Below are positions 1 through 9,426 of a DNA stretch of 64,000 bases, piece after piece; positions within the stretch are counted from its first letter, which is position 1, and every line of letters starts with the position of its first letter. The stretch is from SW132 sp038150125. Lineage in GTDB: Bacteria > Bacteroidota > Rhodothermia > Balneolales > Balneolaceae. The stretch covers positions 248,001 to 312,000 of the forward strand of contig NZ_JBBVMF010000006.1 in NCBI RefSeq assembly GCF_038150125.1. Reading direction: 5' to 3'. The position numbers and the translations under genes are program-made. The notes under the pieces are model-generated. The model did no database searches. It saw only the letters and a program-made list of their open reading frames with translations, and was not told the DNA's origin.

Positions 1-724
1 GCATCAAATCCTGGGCAGAGGTTGGGCCGATGCCGCGAACTTTAGATATTTTGTCGTAAAACTCTTGTGGGTCGGCTTCTTTGTCCAGCCAATTGATATC
101 TACTTCGCCGGAAAGGATATCCTGCGCCAGCCCGACGAGGTATTCGCCTTTTCGAAGCGTCGGCCCCATTTTGCGAATTTGGGCAGGATCAGCCTTGGCA
201 AGCTGATATGGGCGGGGCCAGGCAGGCAGCTTTTTTCCGTTATGGGTGAGATGCGTGCCGTATGCCTCGCGCATTTTAAACGCCATCTTTTTGGCTGTGG
301 GTTTATGCGAGAGCTGCATCTGTACGATGCGATAAATAATATCTTCCAGCAGTGTGCCTCGCGCCATTCGTTTCAAACCATAATATTCTTTGAGATGCGG
401 ACCGAGCACGGGATCATTTTCAGCCTGGTCGTAGAGCGGCCTCAAATCTAAATTAGTGCCAAGTATTCGGGCAAGAGTGTCATTAGCTTGAGATATCTCT
501 TCCTTCGAAAGATCCTCAGGCGTTTCAATATGAAATTCGGGGTTTTCCGGATCGCCATTGAAAAACGTAGTGGCTATGATATCTCTCTCCTCAAGCGGAG
601 TGGGACGCGTAAATCCCTCCTCAAATATCTTTTCCGGCTCATGTTCGTGGTCGAAATAGGGATCGATATCGAGGCAGATGAACCAGTCGTGCGGGGGAAT
701 AGATTTGAGGATCCAGGATGACAT
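1..724 (-). CDS. AlkA-like HhH-GPD DNA glycosylase, truncated by window edge
   Basis: The reverse strand is open from an ATG at 724-722 to the left edge, giving 241 residues without a stop; the 3' end lies outside the window. The protein starts MSSWILKSIPPHDWF. It contains LKEYYGLKRMARGTLLEDII and RIVQMQLSHKPTAKKMAFKM, which resemble the substrate-binding and helical region of 3-methyladenine glycosylase II. It then has a helix-hairpin-helix segment KVRGIGPTSAQDLM at about 228-241, where AlkA proteins normally read GIGpWTA. The catalytic Asp of the family would follow the hairpin and is beyond the edge. The family excises alkylated bases to start base excision repair in the cytoplasm. Family assignment is by motif recognition; substrate is inferred. 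Confidence 0.75.
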   Translation of the reverse strand, partial: MSSWILKSIPPHDWFICLDIDPYFDHEHEPEKIFEEGFTRPTPLEERDIIATTFFNGDPENPEFHIETPEDLSKEEISQANDTLARILGTNLDLRPLYDQAENDPVLGPHLKEYYGLKRMARGTLLEDIIYRIVQMQLSHKPTAKKMAFKMREAYGTHLTHNGKKLPAWPRPYQLAKADPAQIRKMGPTLRKGEYLVGLAQDILSGEVDINWLDKEADPQEFYDKISKVRGIGPTSAQDLM

Positions 725-921
725 AGATAATAAATAAGTGGTTAAAATTATTGAGAACAGTGAGTAAAAAAACGACAAGCTTCAGGATTCAGAGATTACT
801 GCGATAAATTAAACAGTTACAGGCAGTCGAATCGTTGGAATCACCACTAAAAAATTCTCAGACAAGATATAACCAAAAATGGTTCCGGCGCCGGCATCAT
901 CAAACTTGTACATTCAGCATC

Positions 922-1554
922 ATGAATGAAAATGATAAAACAAAAATCCGTCAAACGGTCGATTTTTATAACGGGCTTTCACGCAAATATGATACGGTCT
1001 ATACAGCTTACCTGCATCATACGCATCAGCAACTGTTAAGTCATCTGGATGATCTGTCCGGAGAGAGGATTCTGGATATCAGCTGCGGCACCGGGCTTCT
1101 TGCCGAACATCTGTTGAACCGATATACTGACCTGGATCTTGCTCTGAATGATCCGGCAGATAAGATGCGGATGGTTGCAGAGGGCCGCATGCAGGGAAAT
1201 CTGTCGATAGAGTTTTCCGATAAACCGGCAGAAGAGCTTACTGTTAAAGGAGAATATTTCGACCGGTTGATCTGCCTGAATTCCTTTCACTATTACGCTG
1301 ATCAGCAGAAAGCAGTAGAGAACATGAGGAATGCACTAAAGCCGGGCGGCATCATACACATTTTAGACTGGAACCTGGAAGGATGGTTTCACCTGCCAAA
1401 TGCCATCATTTCGGGGCTCAGCCATGAGAATATCAATACACGATCGGTAAGTGAAATAGAAGGGATGCTTGTTGACAGAGAGTTAGTGATTACAAAGAGG
1501 CAGAAGTGGAGCTTCTGGTTCTGGAAGTTTTATATGATCGAAGCAAAATTGTAA
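922..1554 (+). CDS. class I SAM-dependent methyltransferase
   Basis: A 210-residue protein starting MNENDKTKIRQTVDFYN. An upstream in-frame ATG at 835 would add a basic, low-complexity stretch that does not look like protein, so I prefer 922. Motif I is visible as ILDISCGTGLLAEHLL (S-adenosylmethionine binding), followed by an acidic strand (DLALNDPADKM), motif IV-like FDRLICLNSFHYYADQ and post-motif NALKPGGIIHILDW. This is a cytoplasmic Rossmann-fold methyltransferase of the UbiE/Methyltransf_11 type. The substrate cannot be told from sequence. It stands alone between divergent and unrelated neighbours. The length is normal for a single-domain enzyme. Confidence 0.8.
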   Translation: MNENDKTKIRQTVDFYNGLSRKYDTVYTAYLHHTHQQLLSHLDDLSGERILDISCGTGLLAEHLLNRYTDLDLALNDPADKMRMVAEGRMQGNLSIEFSDKPAEELTVKGEYFDRLICLNSFHYYADQQKAVENMRNALKPGGIIHILDWNLEGWFHLPNAIISGLSHENINTRSVSEIEGMLVDRELVITKRQKWSFWFWKFYMIEAKL

Positions 1555-1860
1555 ATCGAACCTGGAGTTTAGATCATCAATTTTTATAAAACGAATATTC
1601 AACTTCACACAGAACTGCTCAATATCATATGCATTGTAAACTTATGTAAACTAAGTGAATGCCGATAATAAGATTAGTTTTACAAAAGCTCAGATGTCTA
1701 CTTAAAAAAAGTATGAAAGTGGAGATTGCCAGAATTGGGAGAACAAGCTATTTCAATATTATTCACTTTATTTCCATTCCAGGTTCTAAAAGGTTAAAAA
1801 ATCAGTTCTCAATATCTAAATAGAGCGCTTCACTTAATGGTTTAGCTAGTTCTAAAATTT
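1555..1860. other. intergenic stretch, no gene seen
   Basis: This AT-rich stretch of about 306 bases separates the methyltransferase from the large PAS kinase. I see no convincing reading frame, tRNA or strong hairpin. It presumably carries the kinase promoter, but no clear promoter elements stand out. Confidence 0.5.
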
Positions 1861-4800
1861 ATGGCTACCAAAAATAGGTACCTGTCAATATTTGAAGCCA
1901 TCCCGCTGCCGGCGGTTGTCCTTCGTACAAACTCTCCTGAATTTACGGTAGAGAACGCCAATGAAGCATATTCTAAAATCTCAGGTAAATCAATAGAAGA
2001 ACTTATTGGGGCAAATCTTTTTGAACTCTTTCCAGATAATCCCACCGATTCTACTTCAAATAATGCAACGGAAGAAACCGCCTTATTAGACGATGTTATT
2101 GAAACCGGCCGTGAAAATTCAAAAAACATCCAGCGCTATGATCTTGAAATTGATGATTCTGAAGTTTTCGAAGATCGGTATTACAAGCAGTCTCATACGC
2201 CTATCTTTAACGACGATGGGAAAATCGAATACATTCTGCAGGTCGTTGAAGAAGTGACCGATAAAATACACCGGGAACGCGAGCATAATCTGTTATTTAA
2301 CGAGAGTGAGGCAAGTTTTGTGCTGGTGGGCCTTGATATGAACATTGTAAATTTCAACAGAGAGTTTGAGCTGTTGTATGAATCGCTGACAGGTAAAACA
2401 CCGAAGAAAGATCAATCAGTTCTTGATTTTGCGCAACCGGGAAGGCAAGAAAAAGTATCGCAATTATTCGAAAGAGCCCTAAGTGGAGAGGTTACAAACG
2501 ATGAACTTACGTTTCCTGGTGAAAATGGGTTAACCAGGCACTTTAAAGTCAAATATAAGCCAGCTGTAGATTCCAAAGGGAATATTTACGGAGCGGTAGT
2601 TTCACAGAAAGAGACCACAACTGAAAGAGAGGCGATACAAAAGCTGAGGGAAAGTGAGGCACGATTTCGCGCGTTGGTTGAAAAAGGACACGATGTGTTG
2701 TTTGTGTTTTCACTGGATGGCACGCCCACATATATATCGCCAACTATTGAAAATGTATTAGGATATACATCGGAAGAAGCAAAAAACATGGACCTGTTTT
2801 CAACTATACATCCTGATGATTTCCCACATGTTCAGTCTGAACTCGACAAATGCCTCAAGCGTCCGGGAGTTCCAATAGAAGTAACGCCTGCCCGGATGAA
2901 GCATAAGGATGGAAGCTGGCGCTGGTTCGGCGGTACCATTACCAATATGCTGCATGATCCTGCGATTAACGGAATTGTAGATAATTTCAGGGAAATAACC
3001 TGGCGGGTGGAGATGGAGCAGAAGCTTGAGCTGGCCCGCAAAAAGTATAAATCTCTGGTTCAAAGCAATGATGGCCTTTTTTGGGAAGCAAAAGCAGACA
3101 CGTTTGAATTCACGTATGTGAGTCCGCAAGTGAAAGAGATGCTTGGCTATACACCTAAAGAGTGGCTTGATGAGCCGGAGTTCTGGGAAAACAAAATTCA
3201 TCCGGAAGACAGAGAGAATGCAGTAAATTATTGCCAGAGAGAAACGACAAAAGGAAAAAATCACGAGTTTGAATATCGGTTTAAGAAAGCAGACGGCAGC
3301 TACATGTGGCTGAAAGATGTGGTGACTGTCATCAAAAAAGATGAAAAACCAGTGCTTTTACGCGGGTTAATGCTCGATATTACAGACCGGAAAGTTAGTG
3401 AAAAAAACAGGCTTGCCGAACAAGAGAAGTACCAGTCAATTTTCGAAAATTCGCTTGCTGCGTTCATGGTTACACGGCCGGACGGATCGATACTTGAAGC
3501 CAACAGGGCGGCCTGCAAGTTGTTTGGTTATAGCGTTGATGAAATTCGTGAGCTCGGACGACATGGATTAATCGATCCCGAGAGTCCTGAATTAAACGAC
3601 AGGCTACGCGAACGTATGGAAACGGGCAGCACGACTGGGGAATTGATTGGGATTCATAAAAGCGGTAAAAAAATTCCGTGTGAATTTTCATCGGTCCTAT
3701 TCAAAGATATCAACGGTGATCCCCTCAGTACCGTAATGATGGTAGATATTACGGACCGGAAATATTACCACAAGAGCTTATTACTGTCCAATATGCAGCT
3801 GAAAGAACGTATAAGAGAGCAGAAATGCATCTACGCGATCTCACAGCTTGATGAACAGAAATTGTCGGTAGAGTCTCTCTTAAAGGAAGCCGTTGACATT
3901 ATTCCATCGGGATTTCAGCATCCAGAGATCGCGCAGGTCTCCATCACATGGAAAGAGCAGCTCTATCAAACCGAACAATACAGCTTATCAGCCCGGCAGT
4001 TAAAAGTGAAAAGCCGCCGATTTAAAGAGTGGCCATTTGTGATTGTGGTCAGCTATGGAGATGACAAACCTGAGGCAGGCCACTCTTCTTTTCTTGATGA
4101 GGAGCGTAAGCTGCTGGCCTCAATCAAAGATCAGCTGGCGATTAAAATTGAGAAGATTCTTCAAAAAAAGGAACTGGAACAGCGAAACGCCTATATCGAC
4201 GCCACCATTAATAATCTGCCTATCGGTGTGGGGACACATGACTTAAAGAGTGGAATCATAACGTTCAGTAACTCAAAACTGGAAGAGATTTATGGCTGGC
4301 CAAAAGATTCCTTTCAAACGATTGAGGACTTTTTTGAGAATGTGTACCCGGATGAAGAGTATCGCAAACATATAAAACAGAGGGTTCTGAATGATATTGC
4401 GTCTGGGGATCCCGAGCGAATGCAATGGAACGGGATTGAGATTACGACCAGGGACGGCCGGAAAAAAATTGTCAATGCAAAAAATATTCCGCTGTTTGAA
4501 CAAGACCTGATGATCTCCACGGTAGTGGATGTTACAGCTGAAAAAGAGAGTGAAAAGGAACGAATTCGCCTGCTTGAAAGCATTTCAGATGCTTATTTTG
4601 CACTCAATTCAAGCTGGCAGTTTACCTATGTGAATAAAGAAGCGGAACGTGTGCTCAATAGACGAAGCAGCGAAATGGTCGGTCAGAATATGTGGGAGGT
4701 TTTTGCTGATTTGAAAGAGACGGAGATCCACAAGATATATCAAAACGTATTTGAGAGCCAGATTCCAACGTCAACTGAATTTTTCTATAAGCCGCTCAAT

Positions 4801-6684
4801 ACATGGTTCGATATTTCAATTTACCCCAATAATGGCGGACTTTCAGTCTTTTTCAGAGATATCAACGAAAAGATAGAACGGGAAACAAGGCTGCGGGACC
4901 TTTCGCTGGTGGCATCAAAAACAACCGATTCCGTAATCATTACCGATGCGGAGGAGCGCATCACCTGGGTGAACGATGCGTTTACGAAGCTTTCCGGGTA
5001 TTCGCTGGATGAGTGCAAAGGCCAGGTTCCCGGTGACTTTCTGCAGGGCCCAAAAACAAACTCAGGTGCCAAACGTCGTCTTAAAAAAGGTATTGAGAAA
5101 AAGGTTTCGGTGGATGAGGTCATACTCAACTACAGTAAAGATGGAAAATCATATTGGCTTGAAATTAATATCGACCCTATTTTTAATGAGAATGGTGAGT
5201 GCACGCACTTCATTGCTATTCAGCGGAATGTTACAGAAAAAGTTGAACGTGAAGAGAAACTCAGGAAAACTGTTGAGCGATATGATACCGTATCGAAAGC
5301 CACGAGTGATACCATCTGGGATTTTGATCTTTCCGAAGATAAAATGCATTATAATAACAACATCTACACAATGTTTGGCTACAAATTTGAAGAAGTTAGC
5401 CATTTGGCATCGTGGTGGCGAAGTAAAATTCACCCCAATGACCAGCTTTATATAAGCCAGGAATTACGGAATGCCATATCATTTGGAAAAGATCGTTTCC
5501 AGATGGAATATCGCTTTCGCTGTGCTGATGGTTCCTATAAACACATCTACGACCGTGCTTTCCTGATTAAAGGTGAGAACGGCGATCCGGTGCGTATGAT
5601 TGGAGCCATGCAGGATATCACAAAGATGGTGGAAGAGCAGGAACAGATGAAATTGCTGCAGTCGGTCATTACAAATACAAATGAATCGGTTGTGATAACT
5701 GAAGCAGAGACAATGGATCAGTCTGGAGGAAAGATTGTGTATGTAAATGATGCATTTACAAGCATGACAGGCTATTCGGAAGAGGAAGTGCTTGGGCAAA
5801 CAACTGACTTTTTGTTGGGGCCGAAATCTGACCCGGAGCTGTGTAACCAGCTTCGTTCTTCTTTGGGGAGCCAAAAAGCATCAGAGATTGAGTTCATAAA
5901 CTACAAGAAATGCGGTGAGGAATTCTGGGTTCATACCTCCGGGGTGCCAGTAGAAAACAGAGATGGTGTTTGTTCGTGCTGGGTATTTATTAGCCGGGAT
6001 ATTACCGATCAAAAAGAGCAGGAGGAGAAAATACTTTCCTCGTTAAAAGAGAAAGAGACACTGCTTGCTGAAATTCATCACCGGGTAAAAAATAATCTGG
6101 CCGTGGTTTCTAGCCTGATGGAATTACAGGTGATGTACAGCAATGACAATGAGCTTCAAGGGCAATTAATGAGCAGTGTGATGCGCATCAAGTCGATGGC
6201 AACCATTCACGAACAGCTTTACCAGTCGAATAGCTTTTCGAAACTGCAGTTTTCTGATGGCCTGAAACGGCTTGTAAATAGCGTTGTGGGTACCCTCCAA
6301 TCGGACGTAGAGATCATGCTTACGTATGATTTGGACGATGTGGAATTGAGTATTAACCAGGGAATCCCGTGTTCACTTTTAGTGAATGAGATCATCACAA
6401 ATATTTTAAAGCATAGCTACAAAGGCAGGGCATCAGGCAACATTAATATTTGTCTGCGGGATTCGGGCGAGGCGATCCACCTCGAAATTGAGGATGATGG
6501 AAATGGACTTCCGGATGGTTTTGAGGAGATGGATACAACATCGATGGGCATTCAGCTTATTGATCTGCTGACCCAGCAGCTGAAAGGCGAAAAGAGATAT
6601 CGTTCTGATAGGACCGGAACCACTTTCTCACTTCGTTTCACAAAGTATGGTGGAAAAGGTGCGGGCAGTACATTTGTGAATTAG
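1861..6684 (+). CDS. orphan cytoplasmic multi-PAS sensor histidine kinase (HisKA_2 type)
   Basis: A 1607-residue protein with no signal peptide or membrane segment, so it probably senses intracellular or diffusible cues. I count about ten PAS/PAC units in order (starting near residues 1, 143, 265, 395, 520, 780, 900, 1010, 1135 and 1265), with a weak GAF-like stretch at about 650-770. The transmitter starts at LLAEIHHRVKNNLAVVSSLM, the HisKA_2 box, with His1406 the likely phosphoacceptor. An HATPase region follows (NEIITNILKHSY, IEDDGNGLPDGF, GIQLIDLLTQQL). PAS units 8 and 10 resemble LOV domains (GDFLQGPKT and TDFLLGPKS), but the flavin-adduct Cys position is Gly1058 and Thr1315. No response regulator is adjacent. 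Function of the family is established; the input signal is unknown. Confidence 0.92.
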   Translation: MATKNRYLSIFEAIPLPAVVLRTNSPEFTVENANEAYSKISGKSIEELIGANLFELFPDNPTDSTSNNATEETALLDDVIETGRENSKNIQRYDLEIDDSEVFEDRYYKQSHTPIFNDDGKIEYILQVVEEVTDKIHREREHNLLFNESEASFVLVGLDMNIVNFNREFELLYESLTGKTPKKDQSVLDFAQPGRQEKVSQLFERALSGEVTNDELTFPGENGLTRHFKVKYKPAVDSKGNIYGAVVSQKETTTEREAIQKLRESEARFRALVEKGHDVLFVFSLDGTPTYISPTIENVLGYTSEEAKNMDLFSTIHPDDFPHVQSELDKCLKRPGVPIEVTPARMKHKDGSWRWFGGTITNMLHDPAINGIVDNFREITWRVEMEQKLELARKKYKSLVQSNDGLFWEAKADTFEFTYVSPQVKEMLGYTPKEWLDEPEFWENKIHPEDRENAVNYCQRETTKGKNHEFEYRFKKADGSYMWLKDVVTVIKKDEKPVLLRGLMLDITDRKVSEKNRLAEQEKYQSIFENSLAAFMVTRPDGSILEANRAACKLFGYSVDEIRELGRHGLIDPESPELNDRLRERMETGSTTGELIGIHKSGKKIPCEFSSVLFKDINGDPLSTVMMVDITDRKYYHKSLLLSNMQLKERIREQKCIYAISQLDEQKLSVESLLKEAVDIIPSGFQHPEIAQVSITWKEQLYQTEQYSLSARQLKVKSRRFKEWPFVIVVSYGDDKPEAGHSSFLDEERKLLASIKDQLAIKIEKILQKKELEQRNAYIDATINNLPIGVGTHDLKSGIITFSNSKLEEIYGWPKDSFQTIEDFFENVYPDEEYRKHIKQRVLNDIASGDPERMQWNGIEITTRDGRKKIVNAKNIPLFEQDLMISTVVDVTAEKESEKERIRLLESISDAYFALNSSWQFTYVNKEAERVLNRRSSEMVGQNMWEVFADLKETEIHKIYQNVFESQIPTSTEFFYKPLNTWFDISIYPNNGGLSVFFRDINEKIERETRLRDLSLVASKTTDSVIITDAEERITWVNDAFTKLSGYSLDECKGQVPGDFLQGPKTNSGAKRRLKKGIEKKVSVDEVILNYSKDGKSYWLEINIDPIFNENGECTHFIAIQRNVTEKVEREEKLRKTVERYDTVSKATSDTIWDFDLSEDKMHYNNNIYTMFGYKFEEVSHLASWWRSKIHPNDQLYISQELRNAISFGKDRFQMEYRFRCADGSYKHIYDRAFLIKGENGDPVRMIGAMQDITKMVEEQEQMKLLQSVITNTNESVVITEAETMDQSGGKIVYVNDAFTSMTGYSEEEVLGQTTDFLLGPKSDPELCNQLRSSLGSQKASEIEFINYKKCGEEFWVHTSGVPVENRDGVCSCWVFISRDITDQKEQEEKILSSLKEKETLLAEIHHRVKNNLAVVSSLMELQVMYSNDNELQGQLMSSVMRIKSMATIHEQLYQSNSFSKLQFSDGLKRLVNSVVGTLQSDVEIMLTYDLDDVELSINQGIPCSLLVNEIITNILKHSYKGRASGNINICLRDSGEAIHLEIEDDGNGLPDGFEEMDTTSMGIQLIDLLTQQLKGEKRYRSDRTGTTFSLRFTKYGGKGAGSTFVN

Positions 6685-6716
6685 GGGTGCGCTGATTCGT
6701 ACCCCGATGAGGTGTT

Positions 6717-6957
6717 ACGTAGAGCGGCGTCGCTGACCCGCTCCTGATGCACACCGAACGATCTTGATTTTGGTTGTGCAGCTACCTTTTTAAACGTTCA
6801 GACATAAATAGGGTGCGTTGCTGCCTCTGAAGGATATTCCCTCGGGTCAGGCGACCCGAGCTACGTAGATCGAAGCTCCCGCTTCGGGTGCTGCGATACT
6901 GCCCATGCATCCATTGCAAGACACATCGTTGATATAGAAAAATGACCGACATTTGAT
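6717..6957 (+). repeat. palindrome-rich repeat, copy 1
   Basis: About 241 bp starting ACGTAGAGCGGCGTCGCTGA, repeated almost unchanged 290 bp further on. It contains a perfect 8-bp hairpin (CTCGGGTC-AGGC-GACCCGAG, 6841-6860) and a perfect 6-bp hairpin (CGAAGC-TCCC-GCTTCG, just downstream). It begins about 30 bp after the kinase stop codon, so it may also act as a transcription end or mRNA 3' structure. Nothing in it looks coding. Confidence 0.8.
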
Positions 6958-7006
6958 TCCACTCGCTAACTTATTTCAAAACCTGTCGAACGGGGACGTT
7001 CGACCC

Positions 7007-7249
7007 ACGTAGAGCGGCGTCGCTGACCCGCTCCTGAAGCACACCGAACGAACTTGATTTTTGGTTGTGCAGCTACCTTTTTAAACGTTCAGACATAAAT
7101 AGGGTACGTTGCTGCCACTGACGGATATCCCCTCGGGTCAGGCGACCCGAGCTACGTAAATCGAAGCTCCCGCTTCGATTGCATTGAAACGACTCACTGA
7201 TCCATTGCGAGTTAAATCATTGATACAGAATGATGACCACCATTTGATT
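7007..7249 (+). repeat. palindrome-rich repeat, copy 2
   Basis: Second copy of the preceding repeat, in the same orientation, differing by scattered substitutions and single-base indels. Both hairpins are conserved. Just upstream, at about 6986-7005, sits another 7-bp stem, GTCGAAC-GGGGAC-GTTCGAC. Retention of the stems while the rest varies suggests the structure matters or is intrinsic to the element. Confidence 0.8.
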
Positions 7250-7335
7250 TTAGCTTGTGTACAGTTATTAGTACAGGCTGTAAATAAGAGAGTAACAATT
7301 GAAAATGTAAGCGCAATAATGTGTGTGAGTTTCAT
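7138..7335 (-). pseudogene. possible truncated lipoprotein gene fragment
   Basis: The reverse strand encodes MKLTHIIALTFSIVTLLFTAC, a convincing lipoprotein signal with an LFTAC lipobox, but after about 35 residues the frame runs into repeat copy 2 and ends there. I read it as the 5' stump of a lipoprotein gene whose remainder was lost or replaced by the repeat. A chance frame is possible, since only the signal peptide supports it. Confidence 0.3.
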
Positions 7336-7510
7336 AAACTAGAGGTTTTAAAATGAAGATTGATTACTCTTTCACCCGTATTACGAGATAACTGTATTAC
7401 GAGATAAAACGCCGGGCGGATTGGTAGATATTCTGTTCCACAGTTCTTTCTTTGATTTTTGAGAGCAACCGTTATCTTATCCCATCTGAACTGAACACAT
7501 CATTTGTTTT

Positions 7511-9070
7511 ATGAACGACTCTCAAACCTACGTTGCCAAAACTTTTGGAGACCCTGTAACACGCCGTAAAATTTATTTTGGGGCGTTTCTCGCACTTGTG
7601 ATTGCCGGGGTTTACTTTGCCGGCGATTTTCCTAAGACGAATGATCATTACGGATTCTGGAGCATTATGCCGCCTCTGGTGGCAATCGTTCTGGCGTTTT
7701 GGACCCGTGAGGTTGTAAGCGCCCTGTTTATCGGTATCTGCCTCGGGGGCGTGATATCGGGTAATGTGAACGTGGTGGAGGGTTTCCTGATCCCCTCTAT
7801 TGGTACCGAAAGTTTTGCCATGATACTGCTGGTCTATTTGTGGGCGCTTGGCGGGCTGATTGGCATCTGGACCCGGACCGGCGGGGCGGAAAAATTTGCG
7901 GCATGGGCAAGCAGCCTTATGGTGAGAGGGCCGCGGTCAGCTAAATTCTTTACCTGGATGATGGGGCTTGTATTCCACCAGGGAGGGACCATCAGTACCG
8001 TCCTTACCGGCGCCACGGTGCGGCCCATCGCGGATAAACATAAAGTATCCCACGAAGAGCTGGCTTACATGGTTGATTCCACCGCCTCTCCTGCTGCAAC
8101 GATTATCCCATTTAACGTATGGCCGTTTTACGTGGGCGGATTAGTGATCGGTACACTTCCACTTTTTGAAACACAGCTGGATGGCGTCAATTTCTTCATT
8201 TCGTCCATTTTATATAATTTTTACGGTATGTTTGCTATCCTGATTACCTTGCTGTTTGCATGGGAAAAACTGCCATGGGTTCCCGGCAAGAAAATGCGGG
8301 CGGCAACTAAACGGGCACGTGAAACCGGCCAGCTCGATCGTGAGGGCGCCACACCAATGGCTGCTGATGAGCTTACCCAGAACAAAGTGCCTGAAGACTA
8401 TAATCCGGGCCTGATTGATTTCTTCGGGCCGATCGGGACACTTCTGGGCGTTGCGATTATCCCCTATCTGTACACATATGTATATCTTGGACAAAAAGAA
8501 GACCCGACCCTGTTAATTGCTGAGGCTTTCGTGCTTGCTGTTCTTGCAGGACTTGGAATTGCAATTGCAAAGGGAATGAGGCTCCAGGAAGCGATTGACG
8601 GGTTTATTGACGGTTGTAAAGGCGTGACCATTGGTGCGATTATCCTGGCCTTGGCTGTTTCGCTGAAAGAAGTGGCAGATGCCGTGGGTACGGCTGCTTA
8701 TGTGGTAGATCTTGTCGGTAATGTAGTAGCACCGATGGCACTGCCCGGTATCCTGATGATTCTCTGCATGATCATCGCGTTTTCCACGGGTACATCCTGG
8801 GGTACCTATGCGGTAGTTTTTCCCGTGGCTGTTCCGCTTGCCTGGGCTGTTGTTCCCGATCCGTTTTTTCTTTCGCTCTGTTTCTCGGCTGTAATTGGGG
8901 GCGCCGTGTTTGGTGACCAGTGCTCTCCCATTTCAGATACAACAATATTGAGCTCACTTGCTACCGGGTGCGACTTGATGGATCATGTGACCAGCCAGTT
9001 TCCTTTAGCCATTCTGGCAGGTGTGCTGGCGATGCTTAGTTACGCATTAATGGTGTTCTTTTATGTTTAG
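7511..9070 (+). CDS. Na+/H+ antiporter NhaC family protein
   Basis: A 519-residue polytopic inner-membrane protein with about 11-13 hydrophobic segments. Features of the NhaC/ArsB-like fold include FWTREVVSALFIGICLGG near the N terminus, the HQGGTISTVLTGATVRPIADK stretch (His at about 157), DSTASPAATIIPFNVWPFYV, GTSWGTYAVVFPVAVPLAW and VFGDQCSPISDTTILSS. Family members exchange Na+ (or a small solute) for H+ across the membrane, which suits a saline habitat. A soluble loop at about 255-295 is rich in charged residues. It is transcribed toward the thiamine locus, but a riboswitch leader separates the two, so they are probably independent. Exact substrate is not certain: NhaC-like proteins include malate/lactate antiporters. 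Confidence 0.85.
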   Translation: MNDSQTYVAKTFGDPVTRRKIYFGAFLALVIAGVYFAGDFPKTNDHYGFWSIMPPLVAIVLAFWTREVVSALFIGICLGGVISGNVNVVEGFLIPSIGTESFAMILLVYLWALGGLIGIWTRTGGAEKFAAWASSLMVRGPRSAKFFTWMMGLVFHQGGTISTVLTGATVRPIADKHKVSHEELAYMVDSTASPAATIIPFNVWPFYVGGLVIGTLPLFETQLDGVNFFISSILYNFYGMFAILITLLFAWEKLPWVPGKKMRAATKRARETGQLDREGATPMAADELTQNKVPEDYNPGLIDFFGPIGTLLGVAIIPYLYTYVYLGQKEDPTLLIAEAFVLAVLAGLGIAIAKGMRLQEAIDGFIDGCKGVTIGAIILALAVSLKEVADAVGTAAYVVDLVGNVVAPMALPGILMILCMIIAFSTGTSWGTYAVVFPVAVPLAWAVVPDPFFLSLCFSAVIGGAVFGDQCSPISDTTILSSLATGCDLMDHVTSQFPLAILAGVLAMLSYALMVFFYV

Positions 9071-9246
9071 ACTTTAGATAAAAGATTATAGATCAGAGAT
9101 GTCAGATAGACAAAAGATGGCAGATGACTTGTCGGCTTACACATCACCAAAAATCTATAATCCCTCAAGATTTTCTATTATCATTCATCTAAAATCTTCT
9201 CCCCTGCCAATGATTGAAAGTTTTCTTATGTTGTGATCGATATCAT

Positions 9247-9325
9247 TAGGGGTGTCCCGCGAACGCCGGGGCTGAAAGAATACCCTTATCACCTGATCCG
9301 GATCATGCCGGCGTAGGGAAATGGA
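9247..9325 (+). promoter_or_regulatory. TPP (THI-box) riboswitch
   Basis: The leader reads AGGGGTGTCCCG, then GGGGCTGAAAGAATACCC, then CACCTGATCCGGATCATGCC followed by GGCGTAGGGAA. These are the conserved THI-element blocks that bind thiamine pyrophosphate (CUGAGA-like loop, ACCUGAUCYGG and CGUAGGGA core). It ends about 100 nt before the thiM start, leaving room for an expression platform that represses the operon when TPP is abundant. The rest of the 9071-9426 interval contains AT-rich sequence with a weak palindrome and no gene. Confidence 0.96.
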
Positions 9326-9426
9326 TCGTTTACATACTCTTTTTCCCTTTCGAGTCTGTATCGTGCCGTTTTCTCTCCAATTGCATGTGAATGATTTTCA
9401 TATGAATTTAAAAACAGCTTCAGACG

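Noticed and set aside
65..721. Two plus-strand frames at the left edge
   Set aside because: They are antisense to the AlkA-like gene, whose minus-strand reading gives recognisable glycosylase motifs.
5035..5840. LOV photoreceptor domains
   Set aside because: The cysteine needed for the flavin adduct is replaced by Gly1058 and Thr1315; only the fold resemblance remains.
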